Shown: positions 24,109 through 32,897 of the stretch, one piece after another | Position numbering within the stretch: the stretch's first letter is position 1 | How the letters are laid out: each line of letters starts with the position of its first letter | NCBI GenBank assembly: GCA_017307375.1 | Contig: JAFKFH010000024.1 | Location: 1 to 64,000, forward strand | Direction: 5' to 3' | DNA length: 64,000 bases | From: Alphaproteobacteria bacterium | Lineage (GTDB): Bacteria > Pseudomonadota > Alphaproteobacteria > Ferrovibrionales > Ferrovibrionaceae | The notes under the pieces: generated by a model | Seen by the model: the letters and a program-made list of their open reading frames with translations, nothing else | The model's database searches: none | Told to the model about the DNA's origin: nothing | Position numbers and translations under genes: made by a program

Positions 24109-24774
24109 ATGCTTCTGAACGGTGTCCGCCTGATGCCCGATGCGACGGGCGCATTGTGGTGGCCGGCGACGCGCACGCTGATCGTGGCCGACCTGCATCT
24201 CGAAAAAGGTTCAGCCTACGCCGCGCGCAGCCGCCAGTTCCTGCCGCCCTACGATACGCGCGCGACGATCGGGCGGCTGGAGGCACTGCAGCGGCGGCAT
24301 CGCCCTGCCCGCTGGCTCTGCCTGGGCGACAGTTTCCACGACCAGGCAGCCGCCGAACGGCTGGCCGACGAAGATGCCGACCGCCTGCGCCGGCTGACCG
24401 GCCAGTCCGACTGGGTCTGGCTTTGCGGCAATCACGATCCGGCCCCGCCCGCCACGCTTGGCGGCAGGATCGTCGAGGAACTGGCCGAAGACGGGCTGGT
24501 CTTCCGCCACCAAGCGGCCGAGGGGCGGCAGCCCGGCGAGGTTTCCGGCCATTTCCACCCCAAGGCGTCGGTCGTGGTGCAGGGCAAGCGGCTGACCCGC
24601 CGCTGTTTCGTGTCGGACGGCATCCGGCTGGTCCTGCCGGCGTTCGGGGCCTATGCCGGCGGGCTGGACGTGCTCGACCGCGACTTCGCGCCGCTGTTCA
24701 ACCGCATGTTCCACGCCTGGCTGCTGGGCGACGCCAACGTCTTTGCGGTGCCGCGCGACCGGCTGGCGGTCTAA
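24109..24774 (+). CDS. pdeM: Ligase-associated DNA damage response endonuclease PdeM
   Basis: A 221-residue calcineurin-fold phosphoesterase. Metal-site motifs are VADLHLEKGSA (about 25-35), CLGDSFHD (about 71-78), CGNHDPAP (about 106-113) and GHFHPKASV (about 147-155), matching the PdeM family that is encoded with Lhr-type helicases. It is thought to act as a nuclease or phosphodiesterase in DNA repair. It starts 72 nt after the helicase. Its TAA overlaps the stop of the convergent kinase fusion by 4 bp (24771-24774). Confidence 0.87.
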   Translation: MLLNGVRLMPDATGALWWPATRTLIVADLHLEKGSAYAARSRQFLPPYDTRATIGRLEALQRRHRPARWLCLGDSFHDQAAAERLADEDADRLRRLTGQSDWVWLCGNHDPAPPATLGGRIVEELAEDGLVFRHQAAEGRQPGEVSGHFHPKASVVVQGKRLTRRCFVSDGIRLVLPAFGAYAGGLDVLDRDFAPLFNRMFHAWLLGDANVFAVPRDRLAV

Positions 24775-26297
24775 AGCGCCGCCCGGGCCGCTGCGAGTGT
24801 GGTGGCGGCATCGCCGCCCGAGACCAGCCTGGTCCAGCCGATCTCGCCGAGGTCGTAATCCAGTTGCTGATGAAGCACTTTGGCATCGGCATCCGATGCA
24901 TCGTCGCGCCGGGCATCCAGCCGGCGGGTCAGCACGTCGACCGGCGCTTCCAGCCAGAAACCGGTGAACGGCACGCCGGCCGCGGCCGCCAGGTCGGCAA
25001 GCGCGGCGCGCTCGTCCGGCCGGGCATGGACGGCATCGGCGATCACGGCCTGGCCCGCGTCGAGGCAGATGCGCGCCCGCGCCCGCATTTCGGCATAGAC
25101 CGCGATGCTGGCCTCGGCGGTGTAGTGTTCCTGGCCGAGCTTGCCGGTCGGGCCGGCCCCGGCGAGTTCACGGCGGATCACGTCCGAGCGCAGCACCACG
25201 GCCCCCGGCGCCCGGCCGACATAGGCCGCCAGCGCGCGCGACAGGACCGACTTGCCGGTGCCCGACAAGCCGCCGACGGCCACGAGGCGCGGGGCCGCCG
25301 GCCGGAGGAATTCGAGGGCCCGATGGACGTAGTTGCGGGCCGCGGTCAGGTGCTTCTCGCGCATGACGCCGTCCCTGGCCGATTCGGCCATGCTGCCGCC
25401 GACATGGGCGCGGATCGCTGACCGCAGCGCGAGATAGAGCGGCATCAGCGCCAGACCACCGAAATCGCCCGACTGGCCGAGCCATTCGTTGAAGATGCGG
25501 TTGGCCTGGACCGGCAGGTCGTGCAGCAACACGTCCATCAGCAGGAAGGCCAGGTCGTAGAGCTGGTCGGTGACGGTGAACAGGTCATAGAATTCGATGG
25601 CATCGAACGGCAGCGGCCGCCCCTGGTAGAGGCAGATGTTTGCCAGATGCAGGTCGCCATGGCCGACGCGGACGAACCCGTCGATGCGCCGACGGTCAAG
25701 TGCCGGGCGCACTGCTGCCAACGCCGCATAGGTCTCGTCGCATAGCGCGTTGACCGGTTCAAGCAGGTCCAGCGCCCGGGCATGGCGCTGCAGTTCGCCG
25801 TAATTCACCAGCACGGTCCGCTCGACCTCGTCGGCGCCGCCCATGTCGTGGCGGCGCGCGGCGCCGGCATGAAAATGCGCGACGGCGCGGCCCAGTTCGT
25901 CGGCGAGCGCATCGGTCAGTTCGCCCCGCCGCGCCAGGCGGTCAAGCTGCTGGTCCTGTTCGAACCGCGCCATTTCGACCAGCCAGTCGACGGGATCGCC
26001 CTGCCCGCCCACGGCCAGGCGGCCGTCGGCCTCGCGCGTTACCGGGATGGCGGCACGATAGAGCTCAGGCGCGGTGCGGCGGTTCAACCGGACCTCGGCC
26101 TTCACCAGCGCCTCGCGCCGGGCGGGCGTCGAGAAATCCATGTAGGGAAACTTGACCGCGCGCTTCAGCTTGAAGGCCTTGCTGCCGGTCAGGAACACCT
26201 GGCTGCCATGGGTGGCGATGACCTCGACCTCAGCCCCCCAGGTCGCGGGATCGGAGAGGAAGGCGATGACGTCGCGCTGATCGTCCGGGGCCGTCAT
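24771..26297 (-). CDS. Fused aminoglycoside-phosphotransferase-like and P-loop kinase protein
   Basis: A 508-residue two-domain protein. The N-terminal 300 residues resemble APH-type kinases: LTGSKAFKLKRAVKFPYMDF for the nucleotide lysine, the Brenner-type catalytic loop VRVGHGDLHLANICLYQG and the metal-binding FDAIEFYDLF. The C-terminal part (about 330-508) is an AAA_33-like kinase with Walker A VGGLSGTGKS and LRSDVIRRELAG. Homologues are widespread but their substrate is unknown; antibiotic resistance should not be assumed from the name. ATG 26297 overlaps the stop of the upstream CDF gene as ATGA. A longer open frame to 27077 crosses that gene and is not used. Confidence 0.82.
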   Translation of the reverse strand: MTAPDDQRDVIAFLSDPATWGAEVEVIATHGSQVFLTGSKAFKLKRAVKFPYMDFSTPARREALVKAEVRLNRRTAPELYRAAIPVTREADGRLAVGGQGDPVDWLVEMARFEQDQQLDRLARRGELTDALADELGRAVAHFHAGAARRHDMGGADEVERTVLVNYGELQRHARALDLLEPVNALCDETYAALAAVRPALDRRRIDGFVRVGHGDLHLANICLYQGRPLPFDAIEFYDLFTVTDQLYDLAFLLMDVLLHDLPVQANRIFNEWLGQSGDFGGLALMPLYLALRSAIRAHVGGSMAESARDGVMREKHLTAARNYVHRALEFLRPAAPRLVAVGGLSGTGKSVLSRALAAYVGRAPGAVVLRSDVIRRELAGAGPTGKLGQEHYTAEASIAVYAEMRARARICLDAGQAVIADAVHARPDERAALADLAAAAGVPFTGFWLEAPVDVLTRRLDARRDDASDADAKVLHQQLDYDLGEIGWTRLVSGGDAATTLAAARAAL

Positions 26298-27172
26298 ATC
26301 TCGCTCGGGTCCTGGTGGATGGTGATGTCGGCGTCGGGAAAGGCGTCCTGGACCGCGCGATGGACCGACAGTGCGATCGCATGAGCCTGGCTGAGCGGCG
26401 CATGACGGTCGATCGTCAGGTGGAACTGGATGAACTGGCGCATGCCGGATTCGCGGGTGCGCAGGTCGTGGATGTCGATCACGCCGTACTGGCGGGCGGC
26501 GATCGCCTTGATCCGGTCGCGCGCCTCGTCGGACAATTCGCGGTCCATCAGATGGTCGAGCGAACGGCGGCCGATGCCCCAGGCGCCGTAAAGAATATAG
26601 AGAGCGACGCCCAGGCCGAACAGCGGGTCGGCGAGCGTCCAGCCGAGATAATGGGCGAGGACCAGGGCGACGATCACTGCCGCGTTGAGCAGCAGGTCGG
26701 ACAGATAGTGCAACCGGTCGGCCGCGACGACCAGCGACCCCGACAGCCGGACGACGTGACGCTGGTAGAGGACGAGACCGCCGGACAGCACGATCGCCAG
26801 CAGCGAGACGGCGACGCCCTCGCGCGCATCGCCGACCGGCAGCGGATCGGCGATGCGCCGCCCGGCCTCGAGCAGCAGGAACAGGGCCGAGCCGGCGATG
26901 ACGGCGCTCTGGGCAAGGCCGGCCACCGCCTCGGCCTTGCCATGGCCGAAGCGGTGCTCGCGGTCGGCCGGGGTCAGCGCCAGGCGCAGCGCCAGCAGGT
27001 TGATAACCGACGCCGCGGCATCGAGCGTCGAATCGACCAGCGAGGCCAGCATCGCCGTCGACTGGATATGCAGCCACACCGCGGCCTTGGCCAGGATCAG
27101 GATCGAGGCGACCGCAACCGAGGCGTAGGTCGCCCAGCGCATCATCCGTTCGATGCGGGCGCGCTCGGTCAC
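26294..27172 (-). CDS. fieF: Cation diffusion facilitator, FieF/YiiP-like
   Basis: A 292-residue CDF exporter with six membrane spans and a cytoplasmic C-terminal domain. The transport site residues appear in LVDSTLDAAASV (TM2, D-x3-D) and DRLHYLSDLLLN (TM5, H-x3-D). The HRFGHGKAEAV loop and the C-terminal IDIHDLRTRESG and DADITIHQDP match FieF/YiiP, which expel Zn(II), Fe(II) or Cd(II) in exchange for protons. A D-x3-D with H-x3-D site fits zinc or iron rather than manganese. The start is a GTG, 10 nt after pdxH, and translation is coupled to the kinase fusion downstream. Confidence 0.88.
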   Translation of the reverse strand: MTERARIERMMRWATYASVAVASILILAKAAVWLHIQSTAMLASLVDSTLDAAASVINLLALRLALTPADREHRFGHGKAEAVAGLAQSAVIAGSALFLLLEAGRRIADPLPVGDAREGVAVSLLAIVLSGGLVLYQRHVVRLSGSLVVAADRLHYLSDLLLNAAVIVALVLAHYLGWTLADPLFGLGVALYILYGAWGIGRRSLDHLMDRELSDEARDRIKAIAARQYGVIDIHDLRTRESGMRQFIQFHLTIDRHAPLSQAHAIALSVHRAVQDAFPDADITIHQDPSEI

Positions 27173-27182
27173 GGCTGCGGGC

Positions 27183-27770
27183 TCACGGATAGAGCTTCAC
27201 GGTGCTCCACCCCTCGCCGTCGCGGACGAAGACGGTGCGGTCATGCAGGCGGAACGGGCGGTCGGCCCAGAATTCGATGCGGCGCGGGATGATCCGGCGT
27301 CCCGCCCAGTAGGCCGGGCGCGGCACGGTGCCGATCGCATGCTTGGCTGCAAACAGTGCGACCGCCTTCTCCAGGGCGAACCGGCTTTCCAGCGGCCGCG
27401 ACTGCTGTGATGCCCAGGCGCCGATCTGGCTGTCACGCGGGCGCGAATGGAAATAATCGTCCGATTCCTGCGCCGAAACCGCCTCGACCTGGCCCTGGAT
27501 GCGCACCGCTCGGCGCAGCGTCTTCCAGTGGAAACCGAGCGCTGCCTGCGGATTCCGGGTCAGTTCCTCGCCCTTGCGGCTCTCCATGTTGGTATAGAAG
27601 ACGAAGCCGCGCTCATCCACGCCCTTCAGCAGCACCATGCGCACGTTCGGCATGCCGTCGGTATCGGCGGTCGCCAGCGACATCGCATTGGCGTCGTTCG
27701 GCTCGGACTTCTCGGCCTCGGCAAGCCAGGCCTTGAACTGGGCGATCGGATCGGCGGGCGTATCGGTCAT
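27183..27770 (-). CDS. pdxH: Pyridoxamine 5'-phosphate oxidase
   Basis: A 195-residue FMN enzyme that oxidises pyridoxamine or pyridoxine 5'-phosphate to pyridoxal 5'-phosphate. Family features are [20 protein letters not shown] (FMN binding, about 42-61), [25 protein letters not shown] (about 108-124) and the C-terminal [17 protein letters not shown] with the terminal motif KLYP. Full length for the family. The open frame extends to 27884, but ATG 27770 fits. It leads the pdxH, fieF, kinase-fusion run. Confidence 0.95.
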   Translation of the reverse strand: MTDTPADPIAQFKAWLAEAEKSEPNDANAMSLATADTDGMPNVRMVLLKGVDERGFVFYTNMESRKGEELTRNPQAALGFHWKTLRRAVRIQGQVEAVSAQESDDYFHSRPRDSQIGAWASQQSRPLESRFALEKAVALFAAKHAIGTVPRPAYWAGRRIIPRRIEFWADRPFRLHDRTVFVRDGEGWSTVKLYP

Positions 27771-27859
27771 GGCGCTACTCTGGCGTAATGGAACGGAACA
27801 ACGCGGGCACGCGCTATTAATAGGGGTGCGGGCGCCGGCTTGTCGACCGTTGCCGCGCC

Positions 27860-27887
27860 TTGCCTCCGCGATGAATTGCCCCATAAT
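27860..27887 (+). promoter_or_regulatory. Promoter of the glycine-zipper lipoprotein
   Basis: TTGCCT (27860-27865), a 16-bp spacer and CATAAT (27882-27887) precede the lipoprotein start at 27923 by about 35 nt, leaving room for the GGGAGA ribosome site. Confidence 0.45.
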
Positions 27888-27922
27888 CCGCCACCATGTT
27901 CGCCGTTTACGGGAGACCCCAG

Positions 27923-28426
27923 ATGCTCGTTTCCGCCCCTTTCCGCCGCGCCACCGCCGCCCTGGCCCTCATCTCGGCCTTCGGGCTTGCCGCCTGCTCG
28001 GGTGACGGCGGCGGGTTCGAGCTGAACAAGCAGACCGGCGGCGCCGTGCTCGGCGGCATCGGCGGCGCCGCGCTGGGCTCGCAGTTCGGCAAGGGCACCG
28101 GCCAGATCGTCGGCGTCGCCGCCGGCACGCTGCTCGGCGCCTTCATCGGGTCGGAGGTCGGCAAGTCGCTCGACCGCGCCGACAAGACGGCGATGGAGCA
28201 GGCCAACCAGAAAGCCCTCGAATCGAGCCAGACCGGCCAGACCTCGACGTGGCGCAATCCGGACAGCGGCAACTCCGGCACGATCACCCCGACCAAGACC
28301 TACCAGACCGCGGCCGGCCAGAACTGCCGCGAATACCAGCAGACCATCATCGTCGGCGGCAAGACCGAGCAGGCGCACGGCACCGCCTGCCGTCAGCCCG
28401 ACGGGTCGTGGCAGGTCGTGAACTGA
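27923..28426 (+). CDS. Glycine-zipper outer-membrane lipoprotein (17-kDa antigen-like)
   Basis: A 167-residue lipoprotein. The signal peptide ends in the lipobox LAAC (cysteine 25). A glycine-zipper segment follows ([18 protein letters not shown] and [17 protein letters not shown], about 38-80), as in the Rickettsia 17-kDa antigen family. The C-terminal domain ([35 protein letters not shown]) contains two cysteines that may pair. Such proteins are usually outer-membrane associated and stress related. ATG 27923 is preceded by GGGAGA. A Sel1 gene follows 14 nt downstream. Confidence 0.87.
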   Translation: MLVSAPFRRATAALALISAFGLAACSGDGGGFELNKQTGGAVLGGIGGAALGSQFGKGTGQIVGVAAGTLLGAFIGSEVGKSLDRADKTAMEQANQKALESSQTGQTSTWRNPDSGNSGTITPTKTYQTAAGQNCREYQQTIIVGGKTEQAHGTACRQPDGSWQVVN

Positions 28427-28440
28427 CGAACGATCGCCGC

Positions 28441-29628
28441 GTGCGCAGGACCCGCAGCCTCGCCGTCGGGGCGCTCGCACTCTCCCTAATGCTTGCTGCA
28501 GGGCCGGCGGCGGCCGATTTCGCCGCCGGGACCGCGGCCTACGACGCGGGCAACTACGTCCTGGCGATGCGCGAATGGCTGCCGCTGGCCGAAGCCGGCG
28601 ACGTCGCCGCGATGCGCAACGTCGGCCATCTCTACCGCATGGGCCGCGGCACCGTGCCCGACCCGGAGAAGGCGGCGCGCTGGTACCGGCGCGCGGCCGA
28701 GCGCGGTTTCGATCGCGCGATGGTCAACCTCGCCGCCCTCTATCTTGCCGGCCAGGGTGTCACCCAGTCCGACCGCGAGGCCGCGATCTGGCTGGCACGC
28801 GCCGCCGATGCCGGCAACGACGTCGCGGCCTTCAACCTGGCGATGCTCTACGAACTCGGCCGTGGCGTGCCGCTCGATGCCGCGGCAGCCCTGCGCTGGT
28901 ACGAAGCGTCGGCCGCCAAGGGCAACACGGCAGCAGCCGATCGCCTGGCCCAGTTGAACCGCCAGTCCGCGGCGGTCGCCGCCCCGGTGACACCGTCCGT
29001 TCCTGCCCCGGCGGTTCCGGTTCCGACGGCGCCGCCAGCCGTTCAGGCGGCACCGCCACCACCGGCGACGGTTGCTGCCGTCGACTCGCCGCCGGCGCCT
29101 GCGCCGGAGACGCCGACGGCGGCCGAGGCGCCGGTGACGGCACCATCAGCGGCGCCGGCGCCGGCGCCGGCGCCGCCCAAGCAGGAATCGGGTGGCGACA
29201 TCTTCACCAGCATCTGGCGGTCGCTGACCGGCCCGGCCACGCCAACGGCCCCGCCGCCCCCGCCCGTACAGGCGGCCAGCACCGCGCCGGCCGACCCGAT
29301 GCCGGCCGCCAGCGGCGACAGCCCGGCAGTCGCCGCCGGCCGCGCCGCTTACGATCGGGGCGAGATGGCCAAGGCGCTGGAGTCCTGGCTGGGGCCGGCC
29401 CGGGCCGGCGACACCCGGGCGCAATACCTGGTCGGCAAGCTCTACGTCCGCGGCGACGGCGTCCCGGCCGACCGGATCACCGCGGCAACCTGGTGGACGG
29501 TGGCCGCCCAGCGCGGCGACGTCCAGGCCCGCGGCGCGCTGGAAGCCGAATTCAACCCGCCCTTGACGCCCGCCGAGCGGGCCGAGGCCGAGCAGCGCGC
29601 GGCTTCTTTCCGTCCAGTGACAGGATAG
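28441..29628 (+). CDS. Exported Sel1-repeat protein with a Pro/Ala linker
   Basis: A 395-residue protein starting at GTG 28441. A signal peptide (likely cut at AAA, near residue 25) is followed by four Sel1-like repeats (AAYDAGNYVLAMREWLPLAE, LYRMGRGTVPDPEKAARWYR, LYLAGQGVTQSDREAAIWLA, LYELGRGVPLDAAAALRWYE). A roughly 125-residue Pro/Ala-rich linker comes next, then two more repeats near the C-terminus (AGRAAYDRGEMAKALESWLG, GKLYVRGDGVPADRITAATW). The layout suggests a periplasmic adaptor with two solenoid pieces on a flexible tether, possibly envelope-linked like the lipoprotein 14 nt upstream. Confidence 0.8.
   Translation: MRRTRSLAVGALALSLMLAAGPAAADFAAGTAAYDAGNYVLAMREWLPLAEAGDVAAMRNVGHLYRMGRGTVPDPEKAARWYRRAAERGFDRAMVNLAALYLAGQGVTQSDREAAIWLARAADAGNDVAAFNLAMLYELGRGVPLDAAAALRWYEASAAKGNTAAADRLAQLNRQSAAVAAPVTPSVPAPAVPVPTAPPAVQAAPPPPATVAAVDSPPAPAPETPTAAEAPVTAPSAAPAPAPAPPKQESGGDIFTSIWRSLTGPATPTAPPPPPVQAASTAPADPMPAASGDSPAVAAGRAAYDRGEMAKALESWLGPARAGDTRAQYLVGKLYVRGDGVPADRITAATWWTVAAQRGDVQARGALEAEFNPPLTPAERAEAEQRAASFRPVTG
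29151..29174. repeat. Four tandem GGCGCC units in the linker of the Sel1 gene
   Basis: Four exact copies of the hexamer GGCGCC run in tandem inside the Pro/Ala linker of the Sel1 gene and encode an Ala-Pro run. Such a tract could vary by slippage in whole hexamers without breaking the frame. Confidence 0.7.
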
Positions 29629-29703
29629 GGCGAGCAATCTGGCGATCGCCTCCCTATATTACAGGGAACCTCTATCCACCACAGATTGGCATACCCGCCT
29701 CCC

Positions 29704-30636
29704 ATGCGTGACCCTTACGACATTCTCGGCGTCAAGCGCACCGCGACCCACGACGACATCAAGAAGGCCTACCGCAAGCTCGCCAAGGAGTTGCATCCCG
29801 ACCGCAACCAGGGCGACGCCAAGATCGCGGAGCGCTTCAAGGAAGTATCCGCCGCCTACGGCATCGTCGGCGACGAAAAGCAGCGCGGCCGGTTCGACCG
29901 CGGCGAGATCGACGCCCAGGGCAACGAACGGGCACCGTTCGGCTTCGGCGCCGGCGGCCCGCGCAGCCGGCCCGGCGCCGGTGCCGGCGGCGGTGGCGGC
30001 CGGCGTTTCCATTTCGAAGATCAGGAAGGTTTCGACGACGACATCTTCGCCGACTTCTTCCGGGCCAATCGCGGCGGCGGCCCGCGCAGCGGCGGCCGCG
30101 GCAACGATCGCAAGTACAACCTGGCGGTCGCCTTCCTCGATGCGGCGCGCGGGGCCAAGCGCCGGGTGACGCTGGGCGACGGCCGCACCCTCGACATCTC
30201 GATTCCCGCCGGCATCGTCGAGGGCCAGTCGATCCGCCTGAAGAACCAGGGCGATCCCGGCGTCGGCGGCGGCCAGCGCGGCGACGCGCTGATCGAGATC
30301 TCGATCGAGCCGCACGCCTTCTTCACCCGCAAGGGCGACGACATCCATGTCGAAGTGCCGGTCAACCTGCGCGAGGCGGTGCTGGGCGGCAAGATCACCG
30401 TCCCGACGATCGACGGTCCGGTCGCCTTGACCGTACCCCGCCGCGCCAACAGCGGCACGACCCTGCGGCTCAAGGGCCGTGGCGTGACCAAGCGCGGCGA
30501 AGCGGCCGAGCGTGGCGATCAGTACGTCAAGCTCAAGGTCGTGCTGCCCGCGCAGCCCGATGCCGCGCTGGAGAAATTCGTCGAAGGCTGGAGCGGCGGC
30601 GACGAGGATCCGAGGGCCGGCATGGAGGTTGAATGA
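29704..30636 (+). CDS. DnaJ-like co-chaperone, CbpA/DnaJ C-terminal type
   Basis: A 310-residue J-protein. The J-domain (1-68) has the HPD motif in KELHPDRNQG. A Gly-rich linker (about 80-130) follows, then two DnaJ C-terminal beta domains (TLGDGRTLDISIPAGIVEGQ, HAFFTRKGDDIHVEVPVNLR, VPTIDGPVALTVPRRANSGT). There is no zinc-finger CxxCxGxG set, so it is the CbpA/DjlA-like type II form. It would stimulate the ATPase of an Hsp70 and bind unfolded clients in the cytoplasm. TTG 29686 is an alternative upstream start. It stands alone between the Sel1 gene and the chemoreceptor. Confidence 0.9.
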   Translation: MRDPYDILGVKRTATHDDIKKAYRKLAKELHPDRNQGDAKIAERFKEVSAAYGIVGDEKQRGRFDRGEIDAQGNERAPFGFGAGGPRSRPGAGAGGGGGRRFHFEDQEGFDDDIFADFFRANRGGGPRSGGRGNDRKYNLAVAFLDAARGAKRRVTLGDGRTLDISIPAGIVEGQSIRLKNQGDPGVGGGQRGDALIEISIEPHAFFTRKGDDIHVEVPVNLREAVLGGKITVPTIDGPVALTVPRRANSGTTLRLKGRGVTKRGEAAERGDQYVKLKVVLPAQPDAALEKFVEGWSGGDEDPRAGMEVE

Positions 30637-30723
30637 TGCAGTGCAAAAAAGTTTTGATATCGGACAATTAGATCCCCAACTATCATCTGTACATCTGTCC
30701 GACGCTTTGGGGAGAGTTCGTCG

Positions 30724-32868
30724 ATGGGTGTGCTTGCGCGTCTGGGTATCACCGCCAAGATTCTGTTGATCAGTGCGGCGGGCATCGCGCTCGCCGTCAT
30801 CGCCACCGTTTCCGCCAGCGTCATCCTGTCGCGGGCGCTGGTCGACCAGGCGGTCGAGAATGAACTGACCACCGCCAAGGCCGGGCTTGAAACGGCCCTG
30901 GCCGGCGAGGCGCGGCGGGCCCTCAGCCTCGCCGCGGCGACCGCCGAAAACCGCGAGATCATGCGGATATTTGCCGCGGGAGACCGTGACGGACTGGCCC
31001 GGATGCTGACCCCCGGGTTCGCTGCCTTGCGCGACGGCCACGGGGTCCGCCAGTTCCAGTTCCACACCGCGCCCGCCAGATCGTTCCTGCGGGTGCACCG
31101 GCCCGATCGCTTCGGCGACGACCTCTCGGGCTTCCGCCATACGGTGGTCGAAGTGAACCGGACCGGCAAGCCGATCCACGGCCTGGAAAGCGGTGTCGAG
31201 GGCCTCGGGATTCGCGGCGTGGTTCCGGTCAGGCTCGATGGCAAGGCGGTCGGCTCGCTCGAATTCGGCCTGGCACTGGACCAGTCATTCTTCGACGGCT
31301 TCAAGCGGGCGACCGGCGTCGACGCCGCCCTGTACACCCGCGAGGCCGGCAAGGAAGCGGTGCGCTTCGCCTCGACCCTGGCCAAGGACGCGAACCTGCC
31401 TGCCGACCTGCTGACCCGCGGCCTGGCTGGCGGCAGTACCGCCGAAGGCGATGTCGGCGGTCGCCCCTTCGCCTTCCTCGCCGCCCCGGCCCGCGACTAC
31501 CAGGGGCAGGTCTTCGGGGTCTATGTCCTCGGCATCGATCGCACCCCGTTCGCCGCCCAGCTTGCCCAGGCCCGCAATATCGGCATTGGTGTGGGCATCG
31601 GCGTCCTCATCCTTGCGCTGGGCCTTGCCCTTGTCGTCGGCCGCTCGATCACCCGTCCGCTGGTTGCCCTCAGCGGCGCGATGGACCGGCTGTCGGCCGG
31701 CCGTACCGACATCGACATCCCCGCCACCTCGCGTCGCGACGAAGTCGGCGCGATGGCCCGGTCGCTGGCGGTGTTCCGCGAGAATGCCCTGGAGCGCACG
31801 CGGCTGGCCGAGGAAGCCGAGGCGGCGCGCCGGGTCGCGGTCGAGCGTGAGGAGCGTGAACGCCAGCGGCAGGTCGAGGCCGAAAACCAGGCACGCGCCG
31901 CGGCCGAGGAGCGCCGGATCGCCGAGGAAGCCGCGGCTGCGACCGAAGCCGAGCGCGAACGCCGTGCCGCCGATGCGGCGATCGAGCGCGAGCGGCGCGA
32001 GGCGGCCGAACGCGAGGCCAGGGCCGGGCGTATCGGCGCGCTGATCGCAGGCTTCGACCGCGAGGTCGCGGCGGCCCTGGCGGAAGTCACCGCTGCGGTC
32101 GATGGCCTGCGCCGGACTGCCGGCGTCATGGTCGCGACCGCAGCCGCCACCGGCCAGCGCGTCGGCATTGTTGCCGCGACCGCGGCCGAAGCGACCGGCA
32201 ATGTCCAGACCGTCGCGGCGGCCGCCGAAGAACTGTCGGCTTCGATCAACGAGATCGGTCGGCAGGTCGGCCAGTCGTCGAAGGTGGCTGCGGCCGCCCG
32301 GGCCGACGCCGAGCGGACCGACGGCATGATCCGTACGCTGTTGACGGCGTCGCAGCGGATCGGCGATGTCGTCGGTCTGATCAACGCGATTGCCGGCCAG
32401 ACCAACCTGCTGGCGCTGAACGCGACGATCGAGGCGGCACGGGCCGGCGAGGCCGGCAAGGGTTTTGCCGTGGTTGCCAGCGAGGTCAAGAACCTTGCCA
32501 ATCAGACCGCCAAGGCGACCGAGGAAATCTCGGGCCAGATCGGCGAGATGCAGTCGGCGACAGCGCAATCGGCCGATGCGGTGCGGCAGATCGGCGGGGT
32601 GATCGCCGAGATCAACACGATCACCACCTCGATCGCCGCGGCGGTGGAGCAGCAGGGATCGGCCACCGGCGAGATCGCGCGCAATGTCGCCCGGGCGGCC
32701 GACGGGACGATGGCGGTATCGACCCAGATCGGCGCGGTCTCGCAGGCCGCAACCGAAACCGGCGAGGGCGCGGCCGCGGTGCAGAATGCCGCGGCGGGGC
32801 TCGAGAACCTGGCGCTGCGTCTGCGGGGCGACATCGAACGCTTCCTCGGCGCGGTCCGTCAGGCGTAG
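30724..32868 (+). CDS. Methyl-accepting chemotaxis protein
   Basis: A 714-residue transmembrane chemoreceptor. TM1 spans about 14-36 and TM2 about 283-305, enclosing a large periplasmic sensor of double-Cache size with [20 protein letters not shown] and [16 protein letters not shown]-like elements. The HAMP domain is at about 305-354 ([20 protein letters not shown]). An unusually long Ala/Glu/Arg-rich coiled coil (about 355-440) follows before the signalling domain. The hairpin tip contains [20 protein letters not shown] and [18 protein letters not shown]. Ligand unknown; the double-Cache_3 type in relatives senses small organic molecules. GGGGAGA precedes ATG 30724. No che genes lie nearby. 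Confidence 0.93.
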   Translation: MGVLARLGITAKILLISAAGIALAVIATVSASVILSRALVDQAVENELTTAKAGLETALAGEARRALSLAAATAENREIMRIFAAGDRDGLARMLTPGFAALRDGHGVRQFQFHTAPARSFLRVHRPDRFGDDLSGFRHTVVEVNRTGKPIHGLESGVEGLGIRGVVPVRLDGKAVGSLEFGLALDQSFFDGFKRATGVDAALYTREAGKEAVRFASTLAKDANLPADLLTRGLAGGSTAEGDVGGRPFAFLAAPARDYQGQVFGVYVLGIDRTPFAAQLAQARNIGIGVGIGVLILALGLALVVGRSITRPLVALSGAMDRLSAGRTDIDIPATSRRDEVGAMARSLAVFRENALERTRLAEEAEAARRVAVEREERERQRQVEAENQARAAAEERRIAEEAAAATEAERERRAADAAIERERREAAEREARAGRIGALIAGFDREVAAALAEVTAAVDGLRRTAGVMVATAAATGQRVGIVAATAAEATGNVQTVAAAAEELSASINEIGRQVGQSSKVAAAARADAERTDGMIRTLLTASQRIGDVVGLINAIAGQTNLLALNATIEAARAGEAGKGFAVVASEVKNLANQTAKATEEISGQIGEMQSATAQSADAVRQIGGVIAEINTITTSIAAAVEQQGSATGEIARNVARAADGTMAVSTQIGAVSQAATETGEGAAAVQNAAAGLENLALRLRGDIERFLGAVRQA

Positions 32869-32897
32869 GATCACGAGGACGAAGACGGAGGCGCGGG

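Noticed and set aside
24771-26297. An aminoglycoside resistance gene
   Set aside because: The kinase-like fold is fused to a P-loop kinase in a widespread housekeeping-type family; nothing shows antibiotic substrates.
29151-29174. A CRISPR-like or mobile repeat
   Set aside because: It is a GGCGCC microsatellite within an Ala/Pro coding linker, without spacers.
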